NCBI RefSeq assembly: GCF_035953295.1
Contig: NZ_CP108371.1
Coordinates: 1-64,000 of the forward strand
Reading direction: 5' to 3'
Source of the DNA: Streptomyces sp. NBC_01335
GTDB lineage: Bacteria > Actinomycetota > Actinomycetes > Streptomycetales > Streptomycetaceae
DNA length: 64,000 nt
In this document: positions 49,145 to 57,374 of the stretch, in pieces
Position numbering within the stretch: the first letter of the stretch is position 1
Layout of the letters: every line of letters starts with the position of its first letter
The notes under the pieces: generated by a model
What the model was told of the DNA's origin: nothing
Databases searched by the model: none
Seen by the model: the letters and a program-made list of their open reading frames with translations, nothing else
Position numbers and translations under genes: made by a program

Positions 49145-49561
49145 ATGACCACCGGCACCACCGACGAGACGATCCGCTACACCGCCGACGTCGTCCTGCT
49201 CGCCGCCGGCCACATCCTGCTGATCGAGCGGGGCTGGGACCCGTTCAAGGGGCAGTGGGCCTTGGCTGGCGGTCACGTGGACACGGGAGAGACCAGCCTG
49301 GAGGCCGCCGTGCGCGAGCTGGAGGAGGAGACCGGCATCACCGTCCCGGCCGCCGAACTCCGGCAGGTGGGCGCTTTCGACGCCCCGGGCCGTGACCCGC
49401 GCGGCCGGTACGTCACCGTCGCCTACACGGCCACCCTGCCCACGCCGGTCCAGCCGACGGCCGGGGACGACGCCACCGCCGCCCGCTGGTGGCCCCTGAA
49501 CTCGCTCCCCGACCTCGCCTTCGACCACGCCGAGATCATCACGGTCGCCCTCAACCGCTGA
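49145..49561 (+). CDS. Nudix hydrolase
   Basis: 138 residues. The Nudix box is complete: G...ET....AVRELEEETGI around residues 39-62 (GGHVDTGETSLEAAVRELEE). Preceding strands (DVVLLAAGHILLIERGW) and following strands complete the fold. The family removes nucleoside diphosphates linked to another group; the substrate cannot be read from sequence. It lies in the middle of the transfer array next to a diguanylate cyclase-like gene. Confidence 0.9.
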   Translation: MTTGTTDETIRYTADVVLLAAGHILLIERGWDPFKGQWALAGGHVDTGETSLEAAVRELEEETGITVPAAELRQVGAFDAPGRDPRGRYVTVAYTATLPTPVQPTAGDDATAARWWPLNSLPDLAFDHAEIITVALNR

Positions 49562-49594
49562 CCCCCTCCCGCGCGAGCGCGGCGCTCCTCCGTG

Positions 49595-49622
49595 CCGCCC
49601 CGGCCCTTCCCGGCCGGGGCGG
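49595..49622 (+). terminator. Intergenic hairpin
   Basis: CCGCCCCGGCC/GGCCGGGGCGG with a six-base loop; nearly the same hairpin as the inner stem of element F. Confidence 0.6.
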
Positions 49623-49769
49623 TCGCGGTGTTCCGCCACGACCAGCGCCACGCCCCGATCCCGAGACCAGCAGGGCACCACCCGCAGAACACGAAAGCGC
49701 CCGGGCCGCCGACGCAAACGGCGGCCCGGGCTTTCCTGCCCGTGCCAGAGACGAGAAGGACATCTCAGT

Positions 49770-50429
49770 ATGCCCGCCACCCTGTTACCGACCAAGGCGT
49801 TCCACATCACCGCGCTCGTGGTCCCGCTCGCCGGATGGACCCTGCACACCGCGGTTCTGCTCCGCCGCCTTGACCAGGCGCACCACGACCCGATGACCGG
49901 GTGCTGGCGCCGTGAGTTTTTCACCCCCCGCGCCCAGCGCCTCCTGGAGCGCCACCCTGACGAGGCCGTCCTGGTCCTCGCGGACGCCGACCACTTCAAA
50001 CAGCTCAACGATGGCTTCGGGCACGCCGCCGGTGACACCGCGCTCGCCGCGATCGGCCGCCGCCTCACCGAATGGGCCGGACCCCGCGGCGCCGCCGGAC
50101 GCCTCGGCGGCGACGAGTTCGCCGCGATCACCCGGATCGACCCCCGCCACCAGGCGCTGCGCCTCGAACACCTGGTCCGGCTGATGCACCGTCCCGTCCC
50201 GTACGCGGACGGCACCCTGCCGCTCGCCGTGTCCCTCGGCGCCGCGACCCTGGCCGCCACCGGCAGCAACGAACTGCCGGTCATGATGCGGGCCGCGGAC
50301 TCGGCGATGTACCAGGGCAAACACACCGGCCGCCTCGTCGTCGCTACCCCTGCGCACGCGACCGTGCCCTCCGTCAACGGACGCCGCCTCGGCCGCCCGG
50401 GCACCGCCGTTCCGGGACGTGCCGCATGA
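49770..50429 (+). CDS. GGDEF-domain protein (probable diguanylate cyclase)
   Basis: 219 residues. One membrane helix (about 10-32) is followed by a GGDEF domain: DPMTGCWRREFF, DADHFKQLNDGFGHAAGDTA and LGGDEFAAI, with the GGDEF signature intact at 113-117, and the closing ADSAMYQGKHTGR. Catalysis from two GTP to c-di-GMP is therefore plausible. c-di-GMP controls development in Streptomyces through BldD, so a plasmid-borne enzyme could alter sporulation timing in the host. The stop overlaps the ASCH gene as ATGA. Confidence 0.9.
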   Translation: MPATLLPTKAFHITALVVPLAGWTLHTAVLLRRLDQAHHDPMTGCWRREFFTPRAQRLLERHPDEAVLVLADADHFKQLNDGFGHAAGDTALAAIGRRLTEWAGPRGAAGRLGGDEFAAITRIDPRHQALRLEHLVRLMHRPVPYADGTLPLAVSLGAATLAATGSNELPVMMRAADSAMYQGKHTGRLVVATPAHATVPSVNGRRLGRPGTAVPGRAA

Positions 50430-50887
50430 CCACTACCGCCGTACCGGTCGGTGACTGGATCCGCGGCATCACCATCAGGCAGCCGTGGACGACCGCGATC
50501 CTCACCGGCGAGAAGACGGTGGAGAACCGGCCCCGGCCGTGGTCCTGGCGCGGTTGGCTGCTGCTGCACGCCGGCGCGGCCACCGAGCCCACCGCGATGC
50601 GCGACCCGCTGGTCGCCACCGCGATCCGCGGCCTCGGCCTGCCCACCCGGGCCGTCATCGGCGTCGCCCGCCTCACCGACTGCCACCAGGACGCCGTCGG
50701 CACGGCTCCCTGCTCGACGTGGGCGCAGCCCGACGCGTTTCACCTCGTCCTGGCCGACGTCCACGAGCTCGCGCTGCCGATCCCGTGGCGGCACGGACAG
50801 CTCGGACCGTGGCGCCCCCCGCAGGACCTCGTCGACCAAGTCCTCCTCCAGCTCCCCCACCTCTCCCCGGAAGGCAGCAGCTCATGA
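50426..50887 (+). CDS. ASCH-domain protein
   Basis: 153 residues. GITIRQPWTTAILTGEKTVE then NRPRPWSWRGWLLLHAG (about 13-50) is the ASCH opening with its conserved W, K and R, followed by AVIGVARLTDCHQD. ASCH domains bind RNA or act on modified nucleosides. It overlaps both neighbours by ATGA, so it is co-translated with the GGDEF and WhiB-like proteins. Confidence 0.75.
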   Translation: MTTTAVPVGDWIRGITIRQPWTTAILTGEKTVENRPRPWSWRGWLLLHAGAATEPTAMRDPLVATAIRGLGLPTRAVIGVARLTDCHQDAVGTAPCSTWAQPDAFHLVLADVHELALPIPWRHGQLGPWRPPQDLVDQVLLQLPHLSPEGSSS

Positions 50888-51444
50888 GCGGCAAAGGCAC
50901 CGGCGTCCCGCAGCCGCCGACGTTCATCCCGTCCGACGACCGCATCCCCTTCCCCACCACCGACCAGGTTCTGCGCTGCCGCACGGAACCCGGCCTCTTC
51001 GCGCTCGAGGACATCCGCAACACCGACCAGGACCCCCACGCCCGTGAGAAGGCGCTCGCCAAGGCGAAGCACGCCTGTTCCGGCTGCCCGATCGTCACGG
51101 GCTGCCTGAAGTGGGCGCTGGCCAACCCCGACCTGACCCGCACCGGGGTGTGGGCGGCGACCACCAAACGCGACCGCACACAACTGCGCAAGGACCTCGT
51201 CGCGCGGCTCGGTGAGGACTGGGTCGGCGTGGTGGCCGAGCAGGACCGGCGCCGGCGGGAACGGGCCCGCACCGGCCGCGTCGTCCCGCCGACCGTCCGC
51301 GAACTGGCCCTTGCCCGCCTCGAGCTGGAGTCCATCCCCACCCGGCCCGCGCCGTACAACCGGTGGAAGCAGCCGATCACCCCCGCGCAGGCGGCATCGA
51401 ACCTGCGCGTGCTGGCCCTCGTCGCCAGCGGCAAGGCCGCCTGA
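50884..51444 (+). CDS. WhiB-like iron-sulfur regulator
   Basis: 186 residues. The four cluster cysteines are C32, C65, C68 and C74 (HACSGCPIVTGC), followed by the GVW turn at 88-90 and a basic stretch (TTKRDRTQLRKDL). This is the complete Wbl core; the C-terminal 80 residues are an extra basic part. Wbl proteins carry a redox- or NO-sensitive 4Fe-4S cluster and partner with sigma factors to control development. Plasmid-borne copies are common in Streptomyces. It is coupled to both neighbours. Confidence 0.92.
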   Translation: MSGKGTGVPQPPTFIPSDDRIPFPTTDQVLRCRTEPGLFALEDIRNTDQDPHAREKALAKAKHACSGCPIVTGCLKWALANPDLTRTGVWAATTKRDRTQLRKDLVARLGEDWVGVVAEQDRRRRERARTGRVVPPTVRELALARLELESIPTRPAPYNRWKQPITPAQAASNLRVLALVASGKAA

Positions 51445-52256
51445 TGTTCACCGACTGGTCCGAGGCCCTCGAAGCCGAATCCCTGCCCCTGGACCCGAAC
51501 CCGGCCAAGCAGCTCGCCGCCGCGGCCCGGGTCACCGCCCGCAGCTCCCACGACAAGGACGACCTCGCCCTGCTCCTGGACGTCCTCGGGCTGCCCACCG
51601 ACCCCGACACCCTCACCGCCCTGCTCCCCCTCCTCCCGGAAACCGGAGACGCACCCACCATGACGAACACCCCCGCCCCGGCCCTGACCGCGTTCGAGGC
51701 CATGGCGCTCTCGATGCACAACAACGGCGACGCCGAGCACACGATCCGCGAGGCCACCGGCCTCAGCGAGACCGACCTCAGCGACCTCATCGCCCACCAG
51801 ATCACCGACATCCCGGCCATCAACGTCCCGGTCGTCGCGCTGCCCGTCTCCGACGCCCTCCAGAAGCTGATCGACTGGGCCGCCTCCCACCCGGCCGCCA
51901 GCGTCCGCAGCCGCGCCGCCCGCATCACCGCCGACCTCGCCGAACTGTCCGACCGCCGCGACACCGAGGCCGCCCAGCGCCACGCCGAGGCCAAGGTCGC
52001 CAAGGCCAAGGCCGACCTCGAACGCGCCCAGGACGAACTGCGCACCGTGAAGGCCGGCACCCGCACCACCACGGCCGCCGCGCCCACGCCGATCCGGGCG
52101 GGCATGGGCAGCGGCCGCACCCGGGAGGAACTCGCCGCCATCAGGACGTGGGCGCGCGCCAACGGCCACCAGGTCGCCGACGCGGGCATCGTGCGCAAGA
52201 CGGTCCTCGAGGCGTACGACGCCGCCCACCAGGCGCCGGTCCGGAAGGCCGGCTGA
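51444..52256 (+). CDS. Lsr2-like DNA-bridging protein
   Basis: 270 residues. The C-terminal GRTREELAAIRTWARANGHQ and VADAGIVRKTVLEAYDAA is the Lsr2 DNA-binding fold; an equivalent of the AT-hook is only RAGMGSGRT. The N-terminal half is different from classic Lsr2 and includes an HTH-like stretch (HTIREATGLSETDLSDLIAH) and a coiled coil (AKVAKAKADLERAQDELRTV). Lsr2 silences foreign AT-rich DNA; a plasmid copy may cloak the plasmid in a new host. Start overlaps the wbl stop as TGATG. Confidence 0.75.
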   Translation: MFTDWSEALEAESLPLDPNPAKQLAAAARVTARSSHDKDDLALLLDVLGLPTDPDTLTALLPLLPETGDAPTMTNTPAPALTAFEAMALSMHNNGDAEHTIREATGLSETDLSDLIAHQITDIPAINVPVVALPVSDALQKLIDWAASHPAASVRSRAARITADLAELSDRRDTEAAQRHAEAKVAKAKADLERAQDELRTVKAGTRTTTAAAPTPIRAGMGSGRTREELAAIRTWARANGHQVADAGIVRKTVLEAYDAAHQAPVRKAG

Positions 52257-52258
52257 CC

Positions 52259-52750
52259 GTGGCCGACAACGCGATAGCCCTGGACGGCTTCCTGGACGAG
52301 GAGACCGTGCCCGGCGACCTGCACGGGACGACGGCACGGTTCCGCCTCATCGTCTCCCCGACGGACGAGCGCACGGACGAGATGATCCTGCCCTGCAGCG
52401 TCACCGACTCCGAGCTGGCCCACGCGGTCATCCACGACCTCGTCCCCGGCGACACGCTCCGCGTCACCGGCCACCTCCGGCTGCCCCGCACACCGGACGA
52501 ACCGATGTGGCTGGCCGTCACCACGCTCACCGTGCTGGAAACCGCACCGGACCTGTCCGACCCGGCCGCCGGCTCCACGGCCGTCCTCGAACGGTACGGA
52601 CCGTACGTCTGCTGGTTCGACGACGAAGACTCCGGCGAGGTCCCCGTGTGGACCGAAACGGGAGCCTGGGTCGGCACCGCCGGTGACCCGAGCGCGCTGA
52701 GCGAACTGATCGAGGCCTTCGAGCAGCGCCAGGCCGCCGGCGGCGAGTAG
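52259..52750 (+). CDS. Hypothetical OB-fold-like protein
   Basis: 163 residues, two bases after the Lsr2-like gene. Residues 20-100 read as a five-strand barrel (GTTARFRLIVSP, MILPCSVTD, GDTLRVTGHLRLP, WLAVTTLTVLE), reminiscent of single-strand-binding OB folds; the end is acidic (DDEDSGEVPVWTETGAWVGT). The OB reading is pattern-based and weak. Confidence 0.62.
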   Translation: MADNAIALDGFLDEETVPGDLHGTTARFRLIVSPTDERTDEMILPCSVTDSELAHAVIHDLVPGDTLRVTGHLRLPRTPDEPMWLAVTTLTVLETAPDLSDPAAGSTAVLERYGPYVCWFDDEDSGEVPVWTETGAWVGTAGDPSALSELIEAFEQRQAAGGE

Positions 52751-52760
52751 CGGAGCGGCC

Positions 52761-53477
52761 GTGCCCATCCGACCCGAGAACCTGCACCGCTACCCGCGCG
52801 ACTGGCCCCGGATCAGCGCGCGGATCCGGTTCGAGCGGGCGGGCGGCCGCTGCGAGTGCACGGGCCACTGCGGCCTGGCGCACCCGGGCGGCCGCTGCCC
52901 TGCCGTCCACGAGGAGACCCACCCGGACACCGGGTCCGTGGTCCACCTCACTACCGCCCACCTCAACCACACCCCCGAAGACGTGCGCGACGAGAACCTG
53001 CTCGCCGCCTGCCAGCTCTGCCACCTGCGCATCGACCACGGCCACCACCGGGTCACCCGCTCGCTCACCCTCGCCGCCCGCACGGCCGCCGGCAGACAGC
53101 TCGGACTCCTCCCCGAGACCGCGCTCACCCGCACCGAGCCGCCCACCCCGCCGCGCCCCACCAGGGGCCGCACCCCGGCCGCCGCGCTCCACCAGCTGCC
53201 CTTCCCCGAACCCGACCAGGAGACGAAGCCCATGGCCCGCATCACCGTGAAGATCACCCCGCTCCACCCGGACGGCACCGAATGCACCCACGCCACCCGG
53301 CCCTCCGGCAAGCCCCGCGACCCGGACGCCGGCTGCACCGGCCGCCGCAACTACGCCGTGGTGTGCAGCGCCTGCGGCCCGGTCGGCGACCCCCACGGCC
53401 TGCGGGCCCTCGCCGAACCGGCGCAGAGCGCGCACCGCGACAGCCACAAGGCCACCCTCGCCCCGGCCTCCCACTGA
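52761..53477 (+). CDS. HNH endonuclease-like protein with extra C-terminal domain
   Basis: 238 residues. The N-terminal half holds an HNH site: CECTGHCG, then HLTTAHLNHTPEDVRDENLL and ACQLCHLRIDHGHH, with C..C pairs and H/N/H in the expected order. After a proline linker a second part starts at an internal ATG (53232) that has GGAGAC upstream; it contains CTHATRPSGKPRDPDAGC and VCSACGPVG, a possible second zinc site. Either a fusion or two products from one frame. HNH enzymes cut or nick DNA; the role here is open. Confidence 0.8.
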   Translation: MPIRPENLHRYPRDWPRISARIRFERAGGRCECTGHCGLAHPGGRCPAVHEETHPDTGSVVHLTTAHLNHTPEDVRDENLLAACQLCHLRIDHGHHRVTRSLTLAARTAAGRQLGLLPETALTRTEPPTPPRPTRGRTPAAALHQLPFPEPDQETKPMARITVKITPLHPDGTECTHATRPSGKPRDPDAGCTGRRNYAVVCSACGPVGDPHGLRALAEPAQSAHRDSHKATLAPASH

Positions 53478-53490
53478 CCCCACCCGCTCC

Positions 53491-53521
53491 GGCCGCCGGG
53501 ACCACCACGGTCCCGGCGGCC
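53491..53521 (+). terminator. Intergenic hairpin
   Basis: GGCCGCCGGGACC/GGTCCCGGCGGCC with loop ACCAC, 13 bases after the HNH gene stop. Confidence 0.7.
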
Positions 53522-53540
53522 CCACCGAATGTGAGGGCCC

Positions 53541-54143
53541 ATGCCCCCCACCGTCTTCGACCAGTTCACCCGCCGCACCGCCGACATCACCGCCCAACTC
53601 ACCACCCTCGGCATTCCGCTCACCGCACCGCCTCTGCCGCCCGCCGACCCCGACCCCGACCCCACCGACTCGTGGGCCAGCAACTACACCGCCCCCGTCG
53701 ACCGCTCCACCCTCGCCTGGTGCACCGCAGTCCAGATGCTCGCCGACCACCACCACACCGGCATCGACCGCCAGGTCCCCGCCGCCGATGCCCTGCTGCG
53801 CGAGCTCGGAGTACGCGGCCTCGCCCAACTCCACTCCGACCTCCACGCGGGCGCGCCCGTCGACTTCCGCTTCACCCGCTGCCCGTACTGCTCCGGCATC
53901 GGAGAGGACCCCACCCAGCCGACCTGCAACGAGGTCGGCTGCGCAACGTGGCTGGAGCACGCCGGGCACGACCACCTGTGCCCGGTCTGCCACGGCGACG
54001 ACTACCAGCCCCAGTGGCTTGCCGAAGAGCAGATGGCCGAACTCGAGGAACTCCTCGCCGACGCCATCGAGGAGCGTCAGGAGCGCGCCTTGCTCCGCTA
54101 CCGGATCCGGGCCCGGCTCCACCGCCGGACGGTCCGCACGTGA
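53541..54143 (+). CDS. Hypothetical protein with DnaJ-type cysteine motifs
   Basis: 200 residues from ATG. CPYCSGIGED (about 114-123) and CPVCHGDD (about 148-155) are CxxCxG units like those of DnaJ zinc fingers, with CNEVGC between. The C-terminal helix is acidic then basic (LADAIEERQERALLRYRIRA). The stop overlaps the next gene as GTGA. Confidence 0.74.
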   Translation: MPPTVFDQFTRRTADITAQLTTLGIPLTAPPLPPADPDPDPTDSWASNYTAPVDRSTLAWCTAVQMLADHHHTGIDRQVPAADALLRELGVRGLAQLHSDLHAGAPVDFRFTRCPYCSGIGEDPTQPTCNEVGCATWLEHAGHDHLCPVCHGDDYQPQWLAEEQMAELEELLADAIEERQERALLRYRIRARLHRRTVRT

Positions 54144-54511
54144 CGGCCCACTTCCGCCGCTGCGGACACGGCGCCGGCCCCCTGCACCCCGGCGATCAGA
54201 AGGCGGTCGCGGAGTTCACCGCCATGCTCACCGCCCGCCAGCGGCCGACCCCCTGGACCGGCCGCGGCGACGTCGCCGTACGGATTGGCGAGCGCGGCGG
54301 CCTGGAACGCGGACGCCCGCTCACCAGGCAGCACCCGGACGCCGACCCGGTCGCCCTGGTCCTCATCCACCCCGACACCGAAACCGCCCTCACCAGCACC
54401 CTCTACTGCCCCCGGTCCCGCATCCACGGCACCTGGACGACGCCGTACCGACTCCTCACCCACGCACACGCCGGACGCACCATCACCCCCAACCTCAGCC
54501 TGGAGGCATGA
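54140..54511 (+). CDS. Hypothetical protein
   Basis: 123 residues, coupled on both sides (GTGA before, ATGA after). The middle reads as mixed alpha/beta (WTGRGDVAVRIGERGGLERG, VALVLIHPDTETALTSTLYC). No motif is recognised. Confidence 0.68.
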   Translation: MTAHFRRCGHGAGPLHPGDQKAVAEFTAMLTARQRPTPWTGRGDVAVRIGERGGLERGRPLTRQHPDADPVALVLIHPDTETALTSTLYCPRSRIHGTWTTPYRLLTHAHAGRTITPNLSLEA

Positions 54512-54984
54512 CCGTGCAGCAGATCCGCCGTACCGCATCTCTGGCAGCAACCACCCTGATCGCGATCCTGGCGCTCACGGCCTGCGGCGCGACCACCCAG
54601 TCCCCCGCCCATCACGACAGCCGCATGAAGAAGGCCGCCGGGATCGGCTCCCTGACCATCATCTGCAACAAGGACATCTGGCAGAGCACCCGCCCGGACG
54701 GACTGAAGAAGGTCACCACCGTCCCCGCCGACGGAGAGCGCGGACAGCGCGGCATGGTCCGGATCACGCTCACCGGCGCCCAGCTCGTCACCTACCTCGA
54801 CGAACTGGACCAGGACGCCCACCCCGGCTGGATGGGGCCCAACCTCCCCGACCAGGAAGCTCTCTCCGGCCGTATCTACGACGCGCTCACCCCCGCCATC
54901 GACAAGGTCACCACCGCACGCTCCACCGCCGACCCCGCCCCCGAGATCCTCATCGACGACACCCTCGCCACCCAGGCCCCCTGA
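54508..54984 (+). CDS. Lipoprotein
   Basis: 158 residues. A lipoprotein signal sequence ends in the lipobox LTAC, cysteine at about 26 (ASLAATTLIAILALTACGAT). The mature part is a small soluble domain (MVRITLTGAQLVTYLDELDQ). It is the last gene of the long array, and may be an entry-exclusion or surface component of transfer, from position only. Confidence 0.8.
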   Translation: MTVQQIRRTASLAATTLIAILALTACGATTQSPAHHDSRMKKAAGIGSLTIICNKDIWQSTRPDGLKKVTTVPADGERGQRGMVRITLTGAQLVTYLDELDQDAHPGWMGPNLPDQEALSGRIYDALTPAIDKVTTARSTADPAPEILIDDTLATQAP

Positions 54985-54988
54985 CCAC

Positions 54989-55037
54989 AAAGCGGCCCCC
55001 GTTCCCGGAATCGTCCGGGAACGGGGGCCGCTTTTTT
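54989..55037. terminator. Strong bidirectional terminator ending the transfer array
   Basis: Twenty-one-base perfect arms with loop ATCG, followed by TTTTTT on the right and preceded by AAA on the left: the only classic T-tailed terminator in the window. It separates the rightward array from the leftward parAB operon. Confidence 0.95.
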
Positions 55038-55059
55038 GTGTTGCGGTGAGAACGACCGT

Positions 55060-56076
55060 TCAGACCGCAGTGGGTGTCCTGTCCGAGCGGTCGCTGTCCC
55101 CAATCCTGTCCAGGAGCAGTTCAGCGACGGACGACAGATCGGCTGGCGCCAAGAAGGCCACCAGCGCGTCGACCAGCTCGGAGGGAGATACGGACGCGTC
55201 GAGCACGAGTCCCTGGGGTACTTCTGCCGCCTCGGTGTTAACGGCGTTAACGGTCTCGTCGGCCTTGGTCTCTTCGCCCTTCGCGCCAGCAGGGGTATTA
55301 ACGGCGTTAACGGTCGGGCTTACGTTGGCGGCCGGAGCGTGCTTGCGCTGGCGCGGTGCCTTGGGCGCATCGATGGCTTTCTTCGCCTCTGCTGCCTGCT
55401 TGCCCTTCGGTAGACGACCAATGCGGCGGGCAGGTTCGACCTTCAGCTCGCCCGTCTCGACCTTCTTCTTCAAGTCCGGGGTGAGCTCCAGGAGGGCGAG
55501 CCGCTGCGACACCCACGCGGGCGTCTTGCCCAGGCGCTTGGCGACCTTGCCCTGCGAACCGTGGACGCCCACGAGCTGACGCAGCGCGTTTGCCTGATCG
55601 AGAGGTGCGACGTCGACGCGGTGCACGTTAGCGATCAGGGCCGACTCGAGGATGTCAGCGTCGGTCGCCGCCAACGCGTCGTGGACGTCGATCCGGAGTT
55701 CGTCGAGCCCCGCTTCACTGGCGGCAGCGAGCCGGCGGTTTCCGTCGATGACGACGTACTCGGCCTCACCCAACACGTCTTCCTCGCCAGGGTGGGCCTG
55801 GAGGAAGGCCGCTCGCCGGACCACCGTGACAGGCTGGATTTGGCCTCGTTCCAGCAGGGAAGCGGCGGTCTCCGCGATCTCGGTGAGTTCCTCGCGAGGG
55901 TTGAACGGGTTGTGCGCGAGCGAGGCGAGGGGGACCGAAGCCGGAGGGCGCTTGCCTTCGCCGTTGATGATCTGCTGCCGGGTTCGAACCCGGCGCGGTG
56001 CCGGCTTCGCTGCGTCCTGGCCGTCTTCGTCCATGCTGAAACCGCGGGTGACCCGCACCGGCTTGTTGTTACTCAT
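55060..56076 (-). CDS. parB: Partition protein ParB
   Basis: 338 residues. The N-terminal ParB/nuclease-fold domain has LAHNPFNPREELTEIAETAA (a variant of the NPR start motif), EAEYVVIDGNRRLAAASEAG (the ERRx-type CTP-binding region), and the HTH KVAKRLGKTPAWVSQRLAL. Residues 225-290 are a low-complexity linker containing VNAVNT twice, and the end is a helical dimer domain. It loads on a parS site and works with ParA to segregate the plasmid. Its ATG overlaps the parA stop (ATGA). Confidence 0.94.
   Translation of the reverse strand: MSNNKPVRVTRGFSMDEDGQDAAKPAPRRVRTRQQIINGEGKRPPASVPLASLAHNPFNPREELTEIAETAASLLERGQIQPVTVVRRAAFLQAHPGEEDVLGEAEYVVIDGNRRLAAASEAGLDELRIDVHDALAATDADILESALIANVHRVDVAPLDQANALRQLVGVHGSQGKVAKRLGKTPAWVSQRLALLELTPDLKKKVETGELKVEPARRIGRLPKGKQAAEAKKAIDAPKAPRQRKHAPAANVSPTVNAVNTPAGAKGEETKADETVNAVNTEAAEVPQGLVLDASVSPSELVDALVAFLAPADLSSVAELLLDRIGDSDRSDRTPTAV
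55237..55311. repeat. Paired GTTAACGGCGTTAAC dyads inside parB
   Basis: GTTAACGGCGTTAAC at 55237-55251 and ATTAACGGCGTTAAC at 55297-55311, exactly 60 bases apart, both followed by GGTC. They encode VNAVN in the parB linker using GTT valine codons that are rare elsewhere in this GC-rich gene. This makes them candidates for a DNA site read by ParB. Confidence 0.6.
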
Positions 56077-57221
56077 ACGGCAAGTTCCTTCGCCAGGTCG
56101 CGCATCGCCTGCGCGTGCTCGCTGTCCGGGGCGTATTCCAGCAACGGGATCTCTCCGTCTGCCGCCTCACGCCCTTCCTTCAGGTCGCCGATCACGGCCA
56201 GCACTGATGGAGAAGTGCTGAGCTCCCACTGGTCCTTGTTCTCCTTGACCAGCTTTCCGCGCCGACTGTCGTACGCGTTGATGACCAGCCCGAGGTAGTC
56301 CACCTGGATTCGCCCCTTGCGGCACAGGTCGTCCTTCTGCGACTTGAGCAGCCGGAACGCCCGGTGGCTGGCCTTGTTCGCCCACACCGGCGTGATGACC
56401 CCGGACCGGTCGGCGAGCTCACCATCACGTCGACGCACGTAGTACAGGGCCGTGTCCATGTTCAGCCCGAGGCTGGGCGGCCCGTCGATGATGATGACGT
56501 CGTAGTCGGCCTCCAGCGGCTCCAGCGCACGCTCCAGAGCAGCCTCGCTGAAGCTGACCTTGGAGAGTGCGACGTCACGAAGGAAGGCGTCATCGCTCGC
56601 CGGCAGGAGGTGGAGACGCTCACCGAAGCGCTCTTGGTCCAGAGCAACCAGGAGATCGCCGATGTGCCCCTTGGCCGTGCCATCCATGTGCATGAGCAGC
56701 GTCTCGACGTCGTCCTCGTACATGACGTCCTCGAAGCCCAGCTCCGCCGTGAGGTGCCCTTGCGGGTCGTAATCGACGATCAGGACCCGGTGCCCAGCCT
56801 CGGCCAGAGCCTGGGCCATGCCGCTCGAGATGAACGTCTTCCCGACGCCACCCTTCTGGTTGGCCACTATCACGCGCACGACCGGCTGTTCGGTCAGTGG
56901 CGTCGTAGGGGAGGGGTGGTTGTCCAACCACAGCTTCAAAGCCTGCGCGAGGCCCTGCACATAGGTGATGCCGCGCTCGGAACACTCCTGCTTGAACTTG
57001 TCCGGCTCACCCTCAGGCAGGAAGGTGCCCCAGGTCTTCGCGCCTTCAGTGTTCTCTTCCGGCAGGCCAGTTGCCGTGTACCACGCCTTGATCGCGTGCT
57101 CCGCAGCGTCCTGAATATCCATTCCGTGCTCGAAAGCGCGGATCTTCAGGAGACGCCGGAGTCTGGGGGTCAGCGAGGTGACTAGTTTTTCTCGCTCCCC
57201 ACGAGGGGATGGGATGCTCAT
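56073..57221 (-). CDS. parA: Partition ATPase ParA with N-terminal ribbon-helix-helix-like repeats
   Basis: 382 residues; an ATG four codons earlier is possible. The deviant Walker A is KGGVGKT (123-129), Walker A-prime VDYDPQGHLT, Walker B VIIIDGPPSLG. Ahead of the ATPase lie about 110 residues with two similar units, LVTSLTPRLRRLLKIRAFEH and WGTFLPEGEPDKFKQECSER, each a strand followed by two helices as in ribbon-helix-helix proteins; they would let ParA bind its own operator. It is the first gene of the parAB operon. Confidence 0.93.
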   Translation of the reverse strand: MSIPSPRGEREKLVTSLTPRLRRLLKIRAFEHGMDIQDAAEHAIKAWYTATGLPEENTEGAKTWGTFLPEGEPDKFKQECSERGITYVQGLAQALKLWLDNHPSPTTPLTEQPVVRVIVANQKGGVGKTFISSGMAQALAEAGHRVLIVDYDPQGHLTAELGFEDVMYEDDVETLLMHMDGTAKGHIGDLLVALDQERFGERLHLLPASDDAFLRDVALSKVSFSEAALERALEPLEADYDVIIIDGPPSLGLNMDTALYYVRRRDGELADRSGVITPVWANKASHRAFRLLKSQKDDLCRKGRIQVDYLGLVINAYDSRRGKLVKENKDQWELSTSPSVLAVIGDLKEGREAADGEIPLLEYAPDSEHAQAMRDLAKELAV

Positions 57222-57374
57222 GCGACCGAACATTACTAGGTCATGATGGTTCCTTAGATCCTCACGCGGGAGAAATGTGCAGGGTTGCGCTGCAGCAGCT
57301 CGCGTCGGAGCAGCCCTCGCGAGTAGAGGTGGCTGCCGACAGCGCGTGCGAGTTCGCACGCGAAGCCAGCCGCT
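57222..57374 (-). promoter_or_regulatory. parAB upstream region
   Basis: Short gap holding the parAB promoter. No canonical Streptomyces parS (GTTTCACGTGAAAC) is present here or elsewhere in the window. Confidence 0.4.

Noticed and set aside
48590..50860. 756-codon leftward open frame across several genes
   Set aside because: It runs antisense to the Nudix and GGDEF genes, which have intact motifs; composition is low-complexity.
55060..57221. Canonical Streptomyces parS (GTTTCACGTGAAAC) near parAB
   Set aside because: I looked for it on both strands near the operon and did not find it.
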